Shown: in pieces, positions 1 to 8,615 of the stretch
Layout of the letters: each line of letters opens with the position of its first letter
Position numbering within the stretch: position 1 is the first letter of the stretch
Source: Pedobacter frigiditerrae
GTDB taxonomy: Bacteria > Bacteroidota > Bacteroidia > Sphingobacteriales > Sphingobacteriaceae
DNA length: 64,000 bases
Direction of reading: 5' to 3'
Assembly (NCBI RefSeq): GCF_032678705.1
Contig: NZ_JAVTSS010000001.1
Span: 930,001 to 994,000 of the forward strand
Position numbers and translations under genes: made by a program
The notes under the pieces: model-generated
What the model saw: the letters and a program-made list of their open reading frames with translations, nothing else
Told to the model about the DNA's origin: nothing
The model's database searches: none

Positions 1-1
1 A

Positions 2-121
2 AATGCAGTTCAAAAGAAGTTTGAGTTTATTGTGGCAGATGATAAAGGAATTAGATTAATGCTTAAAGGCATAAAAGGCAAGCCTGTTTTAAATGCTTTA
101 CAAGTAAAACGAATTAACTAA
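2..121 (+). CDS. C-terminal end of a secreted glycan-active protein (partial), malectin-like tail
   Basis: The window opens inside a reading frame whose last 39 codons are present, ending at TAA 119-121. The residues read as a beta-sandwich tail with the pattern KGIRLMLKGIKGKPVLNA followed by LQVKRIN. This pattern resembles the C-terminal strand of malectin/galactose-binding domains that end many Bacteroidota GH2 enzymes ('KPVLNAL.V..I'). The body and start lie outside the window, so the catalytic family cannot be read. It sits 12 bp before the ThuA-like gene on the same strand and probably shares its operon. The frame is secure; the domain call is tentative. Confidence 0.55.
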   Translation, partial: NAVQKKFEFIVADDKGIRLMLKGIKGKPVLNALQVKRIN

Positions 122-133
122 TACGCAAAGCTG

Positions 134-898
134 ATGAAAATATTCTATCGTATTTTAATCTTCATTTTATGTATAATCCCAATGCTTTCGCATGCTCAAA
201 AGAAGAGTAGGTTTAAGGTGGTGGCATTATATGAAAATGGAGGCAATCATACTAAATATTCAGCAAAAGCTGTAGAATGGTTAAATCAGCTGGCATTAGA
301 TAGCAATTTCACTGTAGACTATATCAAAAACACAGAAAAAATAAACGAAGATTTTTTAAAGCAATATCAGCTTTTTATCCAATTAGATTATCCGCCTTAT
401 GCGTGGACTGATGTTGCTAAAGCTGCTTTTGAAAAATACATGATGCAAAAAAAAGGAGCAAGCTGGATAGGGTTTCATCACGCTACCTTATTGGGCGATT
501 TTGATGGCTACAAACTTTGGAATTGGTTTTCGGATTTTATGGGTGGTATTACTTTTAAAAGTTATATACCTGCTTTTGCTTCGGGAAAAGTGAACATAGA
601 ATTGCCAAAACATCCAATTATGAGAGGCGTAACAAATCCATTTATCATTCAGAAAGAAGAGTGGTATACCTACGATAAAAATCCTCGATCAAATTTAGAA
701 GTAATTGCAAGTGTAGACGAATCGAGTTATGAGCCAGATACAAAAGTTAAAATGGGCGACCATCCAGTAATCTGGTCAAACCCAAAAATGAAAGCCAAAA
801 ACGTATACGTTTTTATGGGTCACGGGGCAGATTTATTTGAGAATGCCGATTACAAACTGATATTTAAAAACGCCATATTTTGGGCAACTAGAAAATAA
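134..898 (+). CDS. Secreted ThuA-like domain protein
   Basis: 254 aa with a clear signal peptide (residues 1-21, cleavage near SHAQ), so it is exported. The rest is one ThuA-like (trehalose utilisation, PF06283) domain of glutamine-amidotransferase-like fold. Visible family features are the first strand with VALYENGGNH, the WIGFHHA segment near residue 113, HPI(M)RGV near 160, and the closing GDHPVIW and VYVFMGHG segments near 210-235. ThuA-like proteins are common in Bacteroidota polysaccharide clusters, but their reaction is poorly defined. The likely role here is in sugar or glycan processing with the neighbouring hydrolases (inference from context). The start is fixed by the signal peptide and lies 12 bp after the preceding stop. 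Confidence 0.8.
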   Translation: MKIFYRILIFILCIIPMLSHAQKKSRFKVVALYENGGNHTKYSAKAVEWLNQLALDSNFTVDYIKNTEKINEDFLKQYQLFIQLDYPPYAWTDVAKAAFEKYMMQKKGASWIGFHHATLLGDFDGYKLWNWFSDFMGGITFKSYIPAFASGKVNIELPKHPIMRGVTNPFIIQKEEWYTYDKNPRSNLEVIASVDESSYEPDTKVKMGDHPVIWSNPKMKAKNVYVFMGHGADLFENADYKLIFKNAIFWATRK

Positions 899-901
899 TG
901 G

Positions 902-929
902 AAAATGTAAGAGGTAAGATGGAAGTGAA
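902..929 (+). repeat. Heptanucleotide array, AARATGK type
   Basis: Four consecutive 7-nt units start just after the ThuA stop codon; three fit AARRKGK (AAAATGT, AAGAGGT, AAGATGG) and the fourth is degenerate. The same unit recurs at 7040, 19983, 21133 and 21813. Confidence 0.6.
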
Positions 930-956
930 CATTAGTAATCAAAAACAAAGCTTGAA

Positions 957-2132
957 ATGAAACAACTGCCTAAGAGAATTTCATCTATAGACGTTTTGAG
1001 AGCAATCACCATGTTTTTGATGATTTTCGTGAATGACGTTGCTGGCGTCGATAAAATTCCTGTTTGGTTAGAACATACAGAAGCCAATTTCGATGGTATG
1101 GGTTTCTCAGACCTAATTTTTCCTGCTTTCCTTTTTATTGTTGGCTTGTCGTTACCATTTGCCATTCAAGGTAGAATTAAAAAAGGAGATTCATTTATCT
1201 CCATCTTTTTTTATATCGTTTTACGAGCATTGGCATTAATTGTAATGGGTTTTTTCCACGTAAATATGGAAAACTATAATTACGATCAAGCGGTTTTAAG
1301 CTATCCTGTTTTTATGATTATACTGACTATTGGATTTTTTCTAATTTGGTTAGATTATCCGAAGAAGCTATCAAAGTATTTAAGATATGCGTTAATTACT
1401 TTAGGAATAATCACTGTTGCTACAATGGCTTACTTATTTAAAGGTGGCAATGCAGAACATCCCAAAGGTTTGGAGCCACAATGGTGGGGTATTTTAGGGA
1501 TTATTGGTTGGGCTTATTTATTTGCAGCTATAACATACTTACTAGCCAAAGGGCGATTTGCCTTTCTATTTCCAGCCTTTATCGTTTTTGCTTTAATTAA
1601 TATAATCAATCACATGGATTTACTACACGTAGATTTATGGATGATTGGCGATGCTTCCTCGATTACTTTAATGCTTGGTGGTGCGGTAATCTCCACTTTG
1701 TACACCATGTTTATAGGAAAGGGGAAAGACCAAAATCTTTGGATATTGTTAACCATTGCTGGTATTTCATCCATATTGTTTGGGTTTATCATTCGTCCTT
1801 ATGCAGGAGGGATTTCTAAAATATATTCTACACCAGCTTGGGTTTTTATTTGCATGGGCATTACCATTTTGGTGTTCGAATTACTGATTTACATTGTAGA
1901 TTTTAAGGGTAAAAAGAACTGGTTTAGCATAATCAGCCCTGCTGGAACGAGCACATTAACCTGTTATTTAATTCCTTATTTATTGTATTCGCTATTTAGT
2001 TTAATAGATTTTAATTACCCCAATTATTTCAATTACGGGATTGGAGGGATAATTAGGTCGTTATTTATAGCATTTGTGGTGATAAGGATTGTTGCGTTTT
2101 TAGAGAAAAGGAGTTTACGTTTAAAGGTTTAA
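957..2132 (+). CDS. DUF5009 / heparan-alpha-glucosaminide N-acetyltransferase-like membrane protein
   Basis: 391 aa polytopic inner-membrane protein with about 10-11 hydrophobic helices. The N terminus R-I-S-S-I-D-V-L-R-A followed by a first helix and the FSDLIFPAFLFIVGLSLPFAI segment are hallmarks of the DUF5009/NagX acyltransferase family, related to lysosomal HGSNAT. Members are thought to move acetyl groups across the membrane to sugars, often amino sugars. In this cluster the substrate could be an oligosaccharide released by the neighbouring hydrolases, or GlcNAc given the adjacent GH18 (inference). The start follows a short A/G-rich spacer, and the gene appears co-directional with all of region 1. 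Confidence 0.75.
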   Translation: MKQLPKRISSIDVLRAITMFLMIFVNDVAGVDKIPVWLEHTEANFDGMGFSDLIFPAFLFIVGLSLPFAIQGRIKKGDSFISIFFYIVLRALALIVMGFFHVNMENYNYDQAVLSYPVFMIILTIGFFLIWLDYPKKLSKYLRYALITLGIITVATMAYLFKGGNAEHPKGLEPQWWGILGIIGWAYLFAAITYLLAKGRFAFLFPAFIVFALINIINHMDLLHVDLWMIGDASSITLMLGGAVISTLYTMFIGKGKDQNLWILLTIAGISSILFGFIIRPYAGGISKIYSTPAWVFICMGITILVFELLIYIVDFKGKKNWFSIISPAGTSTLTCYLIPYLLYSLFSLIDFNYPNYFNYGIGGIIRSLFIAFVVIRIVAFLEKRSLRLKV

Positions 2133-2142
2133 ATAAAAAGAT

Positions 2143-2197
2143 TGTCATCCTAAGCGAGCTTGCTCTGAGCGGAGCCGAAGTGAAGTAAATCTTTTTT
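2143..2197. repeat. Dispersed intergenic repeat, degenerate copy
   Basis: The segment begins tgtcatcctaagcg and ends in a run of T. It resembles the 25-nt element at 2219-2243 in opposite orientation, with an inserted stretch, so the two form an imperfect inverted pair between the DUF5009 and GH18 genes. The T-run could give it terminator activity (inference). Confidence 0.5.
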
Positions 2198-2217
2198 GAG
2201 TTAAATAATTGGGGAAA

Positions 2218-2245
2218 TGTCTTCGACTACGCTCAGACTGACATC
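2218..2245. repeat. Dispersed 25-nt intergenic repeat (exact inverted copy at 45147-45171)
   Basis: Positions 2219-2243 are the exact reverse complement of 45147-45171. The longest ATG frame for the GH18 gene begins inside this repeat at 2217, which argues that the first 15 codons of that frame are not coding. Confidence 0.75.
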
Positions 2246-2261
2246 AAAAGAAAGAAAAAAT

Positions 2262-3398
2262 ATGATTGCATTTATAAATAATAGAATAAACTGGATATTC
2301 CTATTACTGCTCATCATTGCGGTATTATCTGCCATGAAAACTGCAGATAAAAAACCTGTGGTTATTGGCTATGTAACTGGGTATAGTGGTTTAATTAATA
2401 CGGAGCAAATTGCTGTGGAACAATTAACACACATTAATTATGCCTTTGTGAATGTAAAAAACAACCAAGCCTATTTGGACAATGAAAAAAGAGATGTCGA
2501 AAATTTTAAGCGATTAAATACCTTAAAAGCTAGAAATCCAAACCTTCAAATCTTAATTTCAATAGGGGGTTGGTCTTGGAGCGAAAATTTCTCGAATGCA
2601 GTTTTAACCGATTCACTGAGAAAAGGATTTGCTAAGAGTGCAGTGGATATCATCCGTAAAAACAATTTAGATGGAGTTGATATAGATTGGGAATACCCAG
2701 GAATGCAAGGAGAAGAAGGCAATGTTTATCGCCCTGAGGACAAGGAAAACTTTACTTTAATGTTTGAAAGCATTAGAAAAGAACTCAACATATTAGAAAA
2801 AGAAACAGGTAAAAAGAAATTGTTAACGACTGCAACAGGTGGATTTCCTTCCTTTTTAACTAAAACGGAGATGGGAAAAGCAGCTCAGTTTTTAGATTAC
2901 ATTAACCTAATGACCTATGATTACTACTCATGGAAAAGAGCAGGACATCATACTAATTTGTATGATTCTAAAACTTATCCATCAGAAAATTCTGCTGATA
3001 AAGCAATTCAGGCTTACCTCAATGCGGGTGTTCCTGCTGCTAAAATTGTGATGGGTATTGCTTTTTATGGTAGGAATTTAAAGTTAAACCCCAACTCAAC
3101 CAAAGGTTTGGGAGATGCCATTTTATCAGCTGCGAATAATTATGGCAAGGGTTATACCTTTTTAAAGGATAGTTTAGTTGATAAAAAAGGGTTTATTGCT
3201 TATAAAGATGAGGATGCAAAAGCGCCATATTTGTTTAATGTAGAAACCAAACAATACATCTCCTATGATGACGAATGGTCTGTTGCTAACAAATGTGAGT
3301 ATGTGCTCAAAAATAAATTAGGAGGTGTAATGTTCTGGGAATACAGTTCAGACAAAAAAGGTTATTTGTTAGATCAGATAACTAAAAGTTTTAATTAA
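2262..3398 (+). CDS. GH18 chitinase-like glycoside hydrolase, secreted
   Basis: 378 aa from the ATG at 2262, which I prefer over the ATG at 2217 because the latter lies in a dispersed repeat and would put a hydrophilic extension before the signal/anchor helix (residues 8-25). The catalytic motif DGVDIDWEYP is intact (proton donor Glu144 from this start), and SIGGW near residue 97, the MTYDYY motif and the final MFWEYSSD strand complete the GH18 TIM barrel. Family members cleave beta-1,4-GlcNAc linkages by substrate-assisted catalysis, or act on N-glycans. There is no separate binding domain. Its presence in a mainly uronate-directed cluster is slightly unexpected and may indicate a mixed glycan target. 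It is 15 bp upstream of the GH2 gene. Confidence 0.88.
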   Translation: MIAFINNRINWIFLLLLIIAVLSAMKTADKKPVVIGYVTGYSGLINTEQIAVEQLTHINYAFVNVKNNQAYLDNEKRDVENFKRLNTLKARNPNLQILISIGGWSWSENFSNAVLTDSLRKGFAKSAVDIIRKNNLDGVDIDWEYPGMQGEEGNVYRPEDKENFTLMFESIRKELNILEKETGKKKLLTTATGGFPSFLTKTEMGKAAQFLDYINLMTYDYYSWKRAGHHTNLYDSKTYPSENSADKAIQAYLNAGVPAAKIVMGIAFYGRNLKLNPNSTKGLGDAILSAANNYGKGYTFLKDSLVDKKGFIAYKDEDAKAPYLFNVETKQYISYDDEWSVANKCEYVLKNKLGGVMFWEYSSDKKGYLLDQITKSFN

Positions 3399-3413
3399 AC
3401 ATTTAAATTAATT

Positions 3414-5876
3414 ATGTTAAAGAAGATTACACTTATTTTATTAATCAGTTTATTAACTAGCAATTTGGCTTTGCAAGCACAAACTTCAAAGCGCTTAGTT
3501 AATAATTGGGAGTTTGTTAAAGGAGATTTAGGAGGTGCCTGGGAAGCCGTTAGACCTGTTAAAGCAGGCAACCCAGAGGAGCTTCCATTTTGGCAAAAAG
3601 TAAGTTTACCGCATTGTTTTAATGCAACGGATGCAGTAGACCCTGATGTAAATTATTACCAAGGTCCGGGATGGTATAGAACAAATATTGAAGTAGAAAA
3701 TCCTTACAAACAAGGCAGAACACTTTTACACTTTGAAGGAGCAGGGCAGAAAACAGCTGTTTACATCTATAATATCAAAGTAGCAGAACACGTTGGTGGC
3801 TATGATGAATGGACTGCAGACGTTACAGATGCAATTGCTGAGTTTAAGAAAAACCCAGTTTACCAAGCACAGTTTAAAGGCAAAATCCCTGTAGTTATTC
3901 GTTGTGATAATTCGAGGGATTTAGAAATGATTCCTTCAAGTTTGTCGGATTTTAACGTTTATGGTGGTATTTATCGTTACTTAAATCTGGTTTATAATCC
4001 ACAGGTTTCAGTGGATAAATTATTTGCAAAAGCATCAATTGCAGAAGCTGGTGGTTATGGGAAACTAACTGTAAGCGCTCGATTAAATCATTTAACCGAT
4101 ACAAAAAATGCTCAAGTAAAAATTTACATTAAAGATCCAAATGGCTTAAGTATAGCAGATTTTACAAAAGACATCAAAACTTTTAAAGGCGATTTATTGC
4201 TTTGGGATTGGAGTTTAAGAGCACCTAAATTATGGTCTACAGATTTGCCACAACAATATACTGTAACGATGGATATTATTGCAGACGGACAAAAATCTAC
4301 CATTTCTCAGAAAGTTGGCTTCAGAAAATTTGAGTTTGTTAAAAAGGGACCATTTAAGCTTAACGTCAAGCCATTGTTGCTTAGAGGTACGCATCGTCAT
4401 GAAGACCACGCAGGTGTAGGGGCTGCAATGACAGAGGAAATGATTATCACTGAAATGAAAATGATGAAAGAAATGGGCGTTAATTTCATCCGTTTAGGTC
4501 ATTATCAGCAATCAAGAATTGTACTCGATTTATGTGATAGCCTAGGTATTTTGGTTTGGGAAGAAATTCCTTGGTGCAGAGGTGGTTTAGGTGGTGCAAC
4601 TTATCAGGCACAAGCCAAAAGAATGTTAACCAATATGATTGAGCAACATTACAATCACCCATCCATCATTATATGGGGTTTGGGTAATGAAAACGATTGG
4701 CCAGGAGATTTTACCACATTCGATCAAGAGAAAATCAGGACTTTTATGAAAGAACTGAATGACTTATCTCACAAATTAGATCCTTCGCGAAGCACTGCCA
4801 TAAGAAGATGCGATTTCTGTAGAGACATTGTCGATGTTTATTCACCTTCAATTTGGGCTGGTTGGTATCGTGGAGACTACACCGAATACAAAGACGTTTC
4901 CTTAGCAGAGTTTAATAAGTCTGAGCGCTTTTTACACGTAGAATGGGGTGGCGATAGTCACGCTCGCAGGCATTCAGAAAATCCTGATAACGCCTTAAGC
5001 AAGATTAAAAAAGGTGGCGGTGCCGATGAAAGAGCAGGAGATGCTTCGTTATATGGTGGTGCTGCAAGGGTTAGTAAAGATGGCGATTGGAGTGAGAGTT
5101 ACATCGCCAACTTGATCGACTGGCATTTAAAAGAACAAGAAACCATGCCTTGGTTAAGCGGAACAGCTTATTGGCCATTTAAGGATTTCTCTACTCCGAT
5201 TAGACCAGAAAATCCTGTTCCTTACGTTAACCAGAAGGGGGTTATAGAAAGAGATTTCACTAAAAAAGAAGCGTTTTATATTTTCCAATCTTATTGGACA
5301 AACACACCAATGGTACACTTATATGGTCACTCGTGGCCAGTACGTTGGGGAGAAGAAGGTGAGGAAAAGATGGTAAAGGTTTATTCTAACTGTGAGGAAG
5401 CCGAACTATTTGTAAATGGTAAAAGCTTTGGGGTAAGAAAAAGAGATAGTCAGAATTTCCCTGCTGCAGGTTTGCGTTGGCAAGTGCCGATGAAAAAGGG
5501 AAAATACACTTTTAAAGTGGTTGCCAAAAAAGGAAAAATAACAGTTACCGATGAAATTACACAAGAATACCAAACTGATAAGTGGGCTAAACCTGCAAAA
5601 ATGACCTTAAATAAGATTGAGGAAAAAGATGGTATTGCTACATTAGAAGTTAAAATGTTTGATGACAAAGGCGTTTTATGTTTAGATGCCATCAACTTAG
5701 TGTCGTTTAACTTAATAGGAGATGGGGAATTAATCAGAGATCAAGGAACATCAACCGGTTCGGCTAAAGTTCAATTGTATAATGGTAGAGCAATTATAAG
5801 GATGAAAACAAATAATGCCAAAAGCATTGTTTCAGTTCAATCGAAAGGTATTCCAACAATATTTTTAAACCAATAG
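3414..5876 (+). CDS. GH2 glycoside hydrolase (beta-galactosidase/beta-glucuronidase-like)
   Basis: 820 aa with a signal peptide (residues 1-23, LALQAQ). The domain order is jelly-roll (about 35-200), Ig-like (about 205-310), TIM barrel (about 315-620) and C-terminal beta domains (DUF4982-type and a GH2 C-terminal domain, about 650-820). The barrel starts with LLRGTHRHEDH. The acid/base lies in GLGNEND (Glu426) and the nucleophile in FLHVEWGGDS (Glu510). The family hydrolyses beta-linked galactose, glucuronate or mannose non-reducing ends; sequence alone does not decide which. It is 15 bp after GH18 and 4 bp before the next gene, so it is almost certainly cotranscribed. Confidence 0.9.
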   Translation: MLKKITLILLISLLTSNLALQAQTSKRLVNNWEFVKGDLGGAWEAVRPVKAGNPEELPFWQKVSLPHCFNATDAVDPDVNYYQGPGWYRTNIEVENPYKQGRTLLHFEGAGQKTAVYIYNIKVAEHVGGYDEWTADVTDAIAEFKKNPVYQAQFKGKIPVVIRCDNSRDLEMIPSSLSDFNVYGGIYRYLNLVYNPQVSVDKLFAKASIAEAGGYGKLTVSARLNHLTDTKNAQVKIYIKDPNGLSIADFTKDIKTFKGDLLLWDWSLRAPKLWSTDLPQQYTVTMDIIADGQKSTISQKVGFRKFEFVKKGPFKLNVKPLLLRGTHRHEDHAGVGAAMTEEMIITEMKMMKEMGVNFIRLGHYQQSRIVLDLCDSLGILVWEEIPWCRGGLGGATYQAQAKRMLTNMIEQHYNHPSIIIWGLGNENDWPGDFTTFDQEKIRTFMKELNDLSHKLDPSRSTAIRRCDFCRDIVDVYSPSIWAGWYRGDYTEYKDVSLAEFNKSERFLHVEWGGDSHARRHSENPDNALSKIKKGGGADERAGDASLYGGAARVSKDGDWSESYIANLIDWHLKEQETMPWLSGTAYWPFKDFSTPIRPENPVPYVNQKGVIERDFTKKEAFYIFQSYWTNTPMVHLYGHSWPVRWGEEGEEKMVKVYSNCEEAELFVNGKSFGVRKRDSQNFPAAGLRWQVPMKKGKYTFKVVAKKGKITVTDEITQEYQTDKWAKPAKMTLNKIEEKDGIATLEVKMFDDKGVLCLDAINLVSFNLIGDGELIRDQGTSTGSAKVQLYNGRAIIRMKTNNAKSIVSVQSKGIPTIFLNQ

Positions 5877-5880
5877 AAAG

Positions 5881-7041
5881 ATGAAGAGATCAGGTCTTTT
5901 TTACTTACTCACCTTATTATCGATTACCAGTTTTGCACAGGTAACCATTAAGCTGCAGGCTCAAAATGTATTGAGAAAACAAGTGTTAGCTGAAGCAGAA
6001 TGGGCGATGAAACAAAGTCCAGTAACTGTTACTGCAGAAAGCTCGCCTTTAAGTACGGGTGGTAAACATGATTTCTTTTCTCAGGCAGATTACTTTTGGC
6101 CAAATCCAGCTAATCCTAGCGGACCATATATTAATCGCGATGGAGAAACCAATCCAGCAAACTTTATAGCGCACCGTAAAGCGATGATTAGGTTCAGTAC
6201 GATAATTGGCGCTCTCGCATCAGCTTATCAGCTTACAAGTAATGAAAAGTATGTTAAACAAGCGGTGATACATTTAAAGGCTTGGTTTGTTAATACTGAA
6301 ACCTTGATGAATCCAAATTTGGCTTTTTCTCAAGCAGTTATTGGTTCTTCAACGGGTAGGAGTTGGGGAATTATTGATACCATTCATTTAATGGAAGTAG
6401 CTCAAGGGATAGTAGTGATGGAGAAAGCTAAATCATTAAATAAAAATGATTTATCGAAAATCAAAAAATGGTTTGCTGACTATATATTATGGCTAAATAC
6501 GAGTAAAAATGGCGTAGCGGAAAAGGCTGCTAAAAATAACCATAGCGCTTGCTGGGTCATGCAAGTAGCTTCTTTTGCTAAATTAGTTAAGGATGAAGCA
6601 ATGCTTGATTCATTAAGATGGATGTACAAAAATGTACAGTTGCCCAATCAAATGGCAACTGATGGTAGTTTTCCTTTAGAGTTGGCACGAACCAAACCTT
6701 ATGGCTACTCTATTTTTAACTTGGATGCATTTACAATGATTTGCCAGATATTATCTACGCCAAAAGACAATTTATGGAAGTATGAAACAGCTGACGGCAA
6801 GTCAATTCAAAAAGGGATTACTTATTTGTACCCATTTGTTGCCGATAAAAGTAAATGGACATTAAAGCCAGATGTCATGTTCTGGAACAATTGGCCAGTT
6901 GCACAACCATTCTTGATTTTTGGAGCTAGTCAATTTAATAATTACGATTGGTATACTACTTGGAAGAAGCTGGATTTGAAACCAATAAATGAAGAAGTGA
7001 TAAGGAACTTGCCGATAAGACATCCTTTAATATGGATGTAA
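5881..7041 (+). CDS. Alginate-lyase-fold polysaccharide lyase (PF05426-type, possibly PL38)
   Basis: 386 aa, signal peptide 1-19 (ITSFAQ). The protein is an all-alpha toroid. The DYFWPNPANPSGPYINRDGE segment near residue 63, the HRKAM...A helix and KNNHSACW near 218 are features of the PF05426 alginate-lyase family. That family includes alginate lyases and, in Bacteroidota, lyases acting on glucuronan-type backbones (PL38). It would cleave a uronate chain by beta-elimination in the periplasm or outside the cell, giving the 4,5-unsaturated ends that the GH88 gene 1.6 kb downstream can remove. Substrate (glucuronate versus mannuronate) is not fixed by the sequence. Confidence 0.72.
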   Translation: MKRSGLFYLLTLLSITSFAQVTIKLQAQNVLRKQVLAEAEWAMKQSPVTVTAESSPLSTGGKHDFFSQADYFWPNPANPSGPYINRDGETNPANFIAHRKAMIRFSTIIGALASAYQLTSNEKYVKQAVIHLKAWFVNTETLMNPNLAFSQAVIGSSTGRSWGIIDTIHLMEVAQGIVVMEKAKSLNKNDLSKIKKWFADYILWLNTSKNGVAEKAAKNNHSACWVMQVASFAKLVKDEAMLDSLRWMYKNVQLPNQMATDGSFPLELARTKPYGYSIFNLDAFTMICQILSTPKDNLWKYETADGKSIQKGITYLYPFVADKSKWTLKPDVMFWNNWPVAQPFLIFGASQFNNYDWYTTWKKLDLKPINEEVIRNLPIRHPLIWM

Positions 7042-7060
7042 AATGTAAAATGTAAGATGG
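7033..7060 (+). repeat. Heptanucleotide array spanning a stop codon and the next start codon
   Basis: Four 7-nt units in phase (TGGATGT, AAAATGT twice, AAGATGG). The array covers the last codons of the lyase gene, the 15-bp gap and the ATG at 7057. Confidence 0.65.
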
Positions 7061-8613
7061 AAATAGAAATTAATAACTATAAATTTTTCAAAATCGCAAA
7101 GGCAATTAATATTGGTTGTAAGCGCTTTTTTGTGCTTTTATTAATGTTTTTTGCCAATGCTGGTTATGCCCAGCAAAAATGGGAATCAAAGTTTATCAAA
7201 CTTAAAAAGGATGGAAGGCTACAATATGTTCCAGATGAGCAAGGAAATGTGATTCCAGACTTTAGTAAAGTGGGTTATCATCAAAATGCTAAACAAATTC
7301 CAAACGTTAAGGTAGTGGTTACTATAGCTGCAACAGGGGTTGATGACCAACAAAAAATACAAAATGCAATTGATGAACTTTCAAAAAAACCTACTGATGC
7401 AAACGGAATTCGTGGTGCCATCCTGTTAAAGAAAGGCGAATACAAAATCCCTGGAAGTATCAATATTTCAACAAGCGGAATCGTTTTACGTGGTGAAGGT
7501 GATGATACAAAACTAATCGCCACTGGCAGAGGAAAAAGAACAACGATTAAGGTTAGTGGAAATGGTAACTTAAAAGAAATGCCAAATACAAGAGTTAAAA
7601 TATCGGCTAAGTATGTACCTGTTGGCGCTAAAAGTCTTCAATTAACCAATGCTTCAGGTTTTAAAGTTGGTGATAAAATCATTGTTTTTAGGCCTGGAAA
7701 TGCGAAGTGGATTCACGATTTAAAGATGGACCAAATAGCAGAAAAGGAAGGTTTGGTGCAATGGAAAGCCGAGAGTTATGATTTAGATTTTGAACGTGTA
7801 ATTACAGCAATTAATGGCAATACCATCTTTTTAGATAATCCAATTGTGATGGCAATGGAAGAACAATATGGAGGTGGTGAAGTTTATAAATACAATTTTG
7901 ATGGCAGGATAGCTGAAGTTGGCGTTGAAAATATGTTGCTCGAATCTGAGTTTGAAAGTGATATTGATGAAGAACATGGGTGGGATGCCATCTCTTTCGG
8001 CAAAGTAGAAAACAGCTGGATAAGTGGGGTTACCAGTCGTTATTTCGGTTATTCTTGCGTAAACCTTAGCAACGCTAGTAAACAAATCACTGTTAAAGAC
8101 TGCAAGTCGCTAGCTCCCAAATCTCAAATTATTGGTGGTAGAAGATATTCTTTCAATAATGACGGGCAGTTAAACTTGTTCATGAATTGTTTCGCTTCAG
8201 AAGGTAGGCACGATTATGTAACTGGTGCAAAGGTTCGCGGACCAAATGTGTTTTACAATTGTACATCAGTTAATGCAAAAGCAGATATAGGTCCACATCA
8301 CCGTTGGGCAACAGGAACGCTTTATGATAACATTGTAACCGACGGAGAAATTAATATTCAAGATAGGGGAGATTGGGGAACTGGACATGGTTGGGCTGGC
8401 GTAAATCAAGTATTATGGAATTGTACTGCCGCAAAAGCTGCTGTTCAAAATCCTTACGTAAGTGGTAAAAACTATGCTATTGGCTTAAAAGCTCAAAAAT
8501 ATGAAGGAAGGTTAAAAGGCAGACCAGATGGAGTTTGGGAAGGTCAAAATCAATCGGGTTTAAATCCTTCATCATTGTATTTAAAACAAGTAGAAGAAAA
8601 TAAAAACAGATAA
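7057..8613 (+). CDS. Secreted right-handed parallel beta-helix protein, probable polysaccharide lyase or epimerase
   Basis: 518 aa. A hydrophobic signal segment (about residues 25-38) ending GYAQ follows a rather long 24-residue N region. The ATG at 7057 lies inside a heptanucleotide array, but no other ATG precedes the signal segment, so the start is kept with reserve. From about residue 85 the protein has the pectate-lyase-like opening (VDDQQKIQNAIDEL, then GAILLKKGEYKI), followed by repeated short beta-coils with asparagine-rich turns (for example NSWISGV, NLSNASKQITVKDC, NLFMNCF, NVFYNCTSV) typical of right-handed parallel beta-helices. HHRWATG and QDRGDWGTGHGW near 410-440 may line the cleft. 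It probably acts with the adjacent lyase and GH88; no characterised family is recognised with certainty. Confidence 0.7.
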   Translation: MEIEINNYKFFKIAKAINIGCKRFFVLLLMFFANAGYAQQKWESKFIKLKKDGRLQYVPDEQGNVIPDFSKVGYHQNAKQIPNVKVVVTIAATGVDDQQKIQNAIDELSKKPTDANGIRGAILLKKGEYKIPGSINISTSGIVLRGEGDDTKLIATGRGKRTTIKVSGNGNLKEMPNTRVKISAKYVPVGAKSLQLTNASGFKVGDKIIVFRPGNAKWIHDLKMDQIAEKEGLVQWKAESYDLDFERVITAINGNTIFLDNPIVMAMEEQYGGGEVYKYNFDGRIAEVGVENMLLESEFESDIDEEHGWDAISFGKVENSWISGVTSRYFGYSCVNLSNASKQITVKDCKSLAPKSQIIGGRRYSFNNDGQLNLFMNCFASEGRHDYVTGAKVRGPNVFYNCTSVNAKADIGPHHRWATGTLYDNIVTDGEINIQDRGDWGTGHGWAGVNQVLWNCTAAKAAVQNPYVSGKNYAIGLKAQKYEGRLKGRPDGVWEGQNQSGLNPSSLYLKQVEENKNR

Positions 8614-8615
8614 GT

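Noticed and set aside
2217..2261. Upstream ATG for the GH18 gene
   Set aside because: It lies inside a dispersed repeat and adds a hydrophilic stretch before the signal segment.
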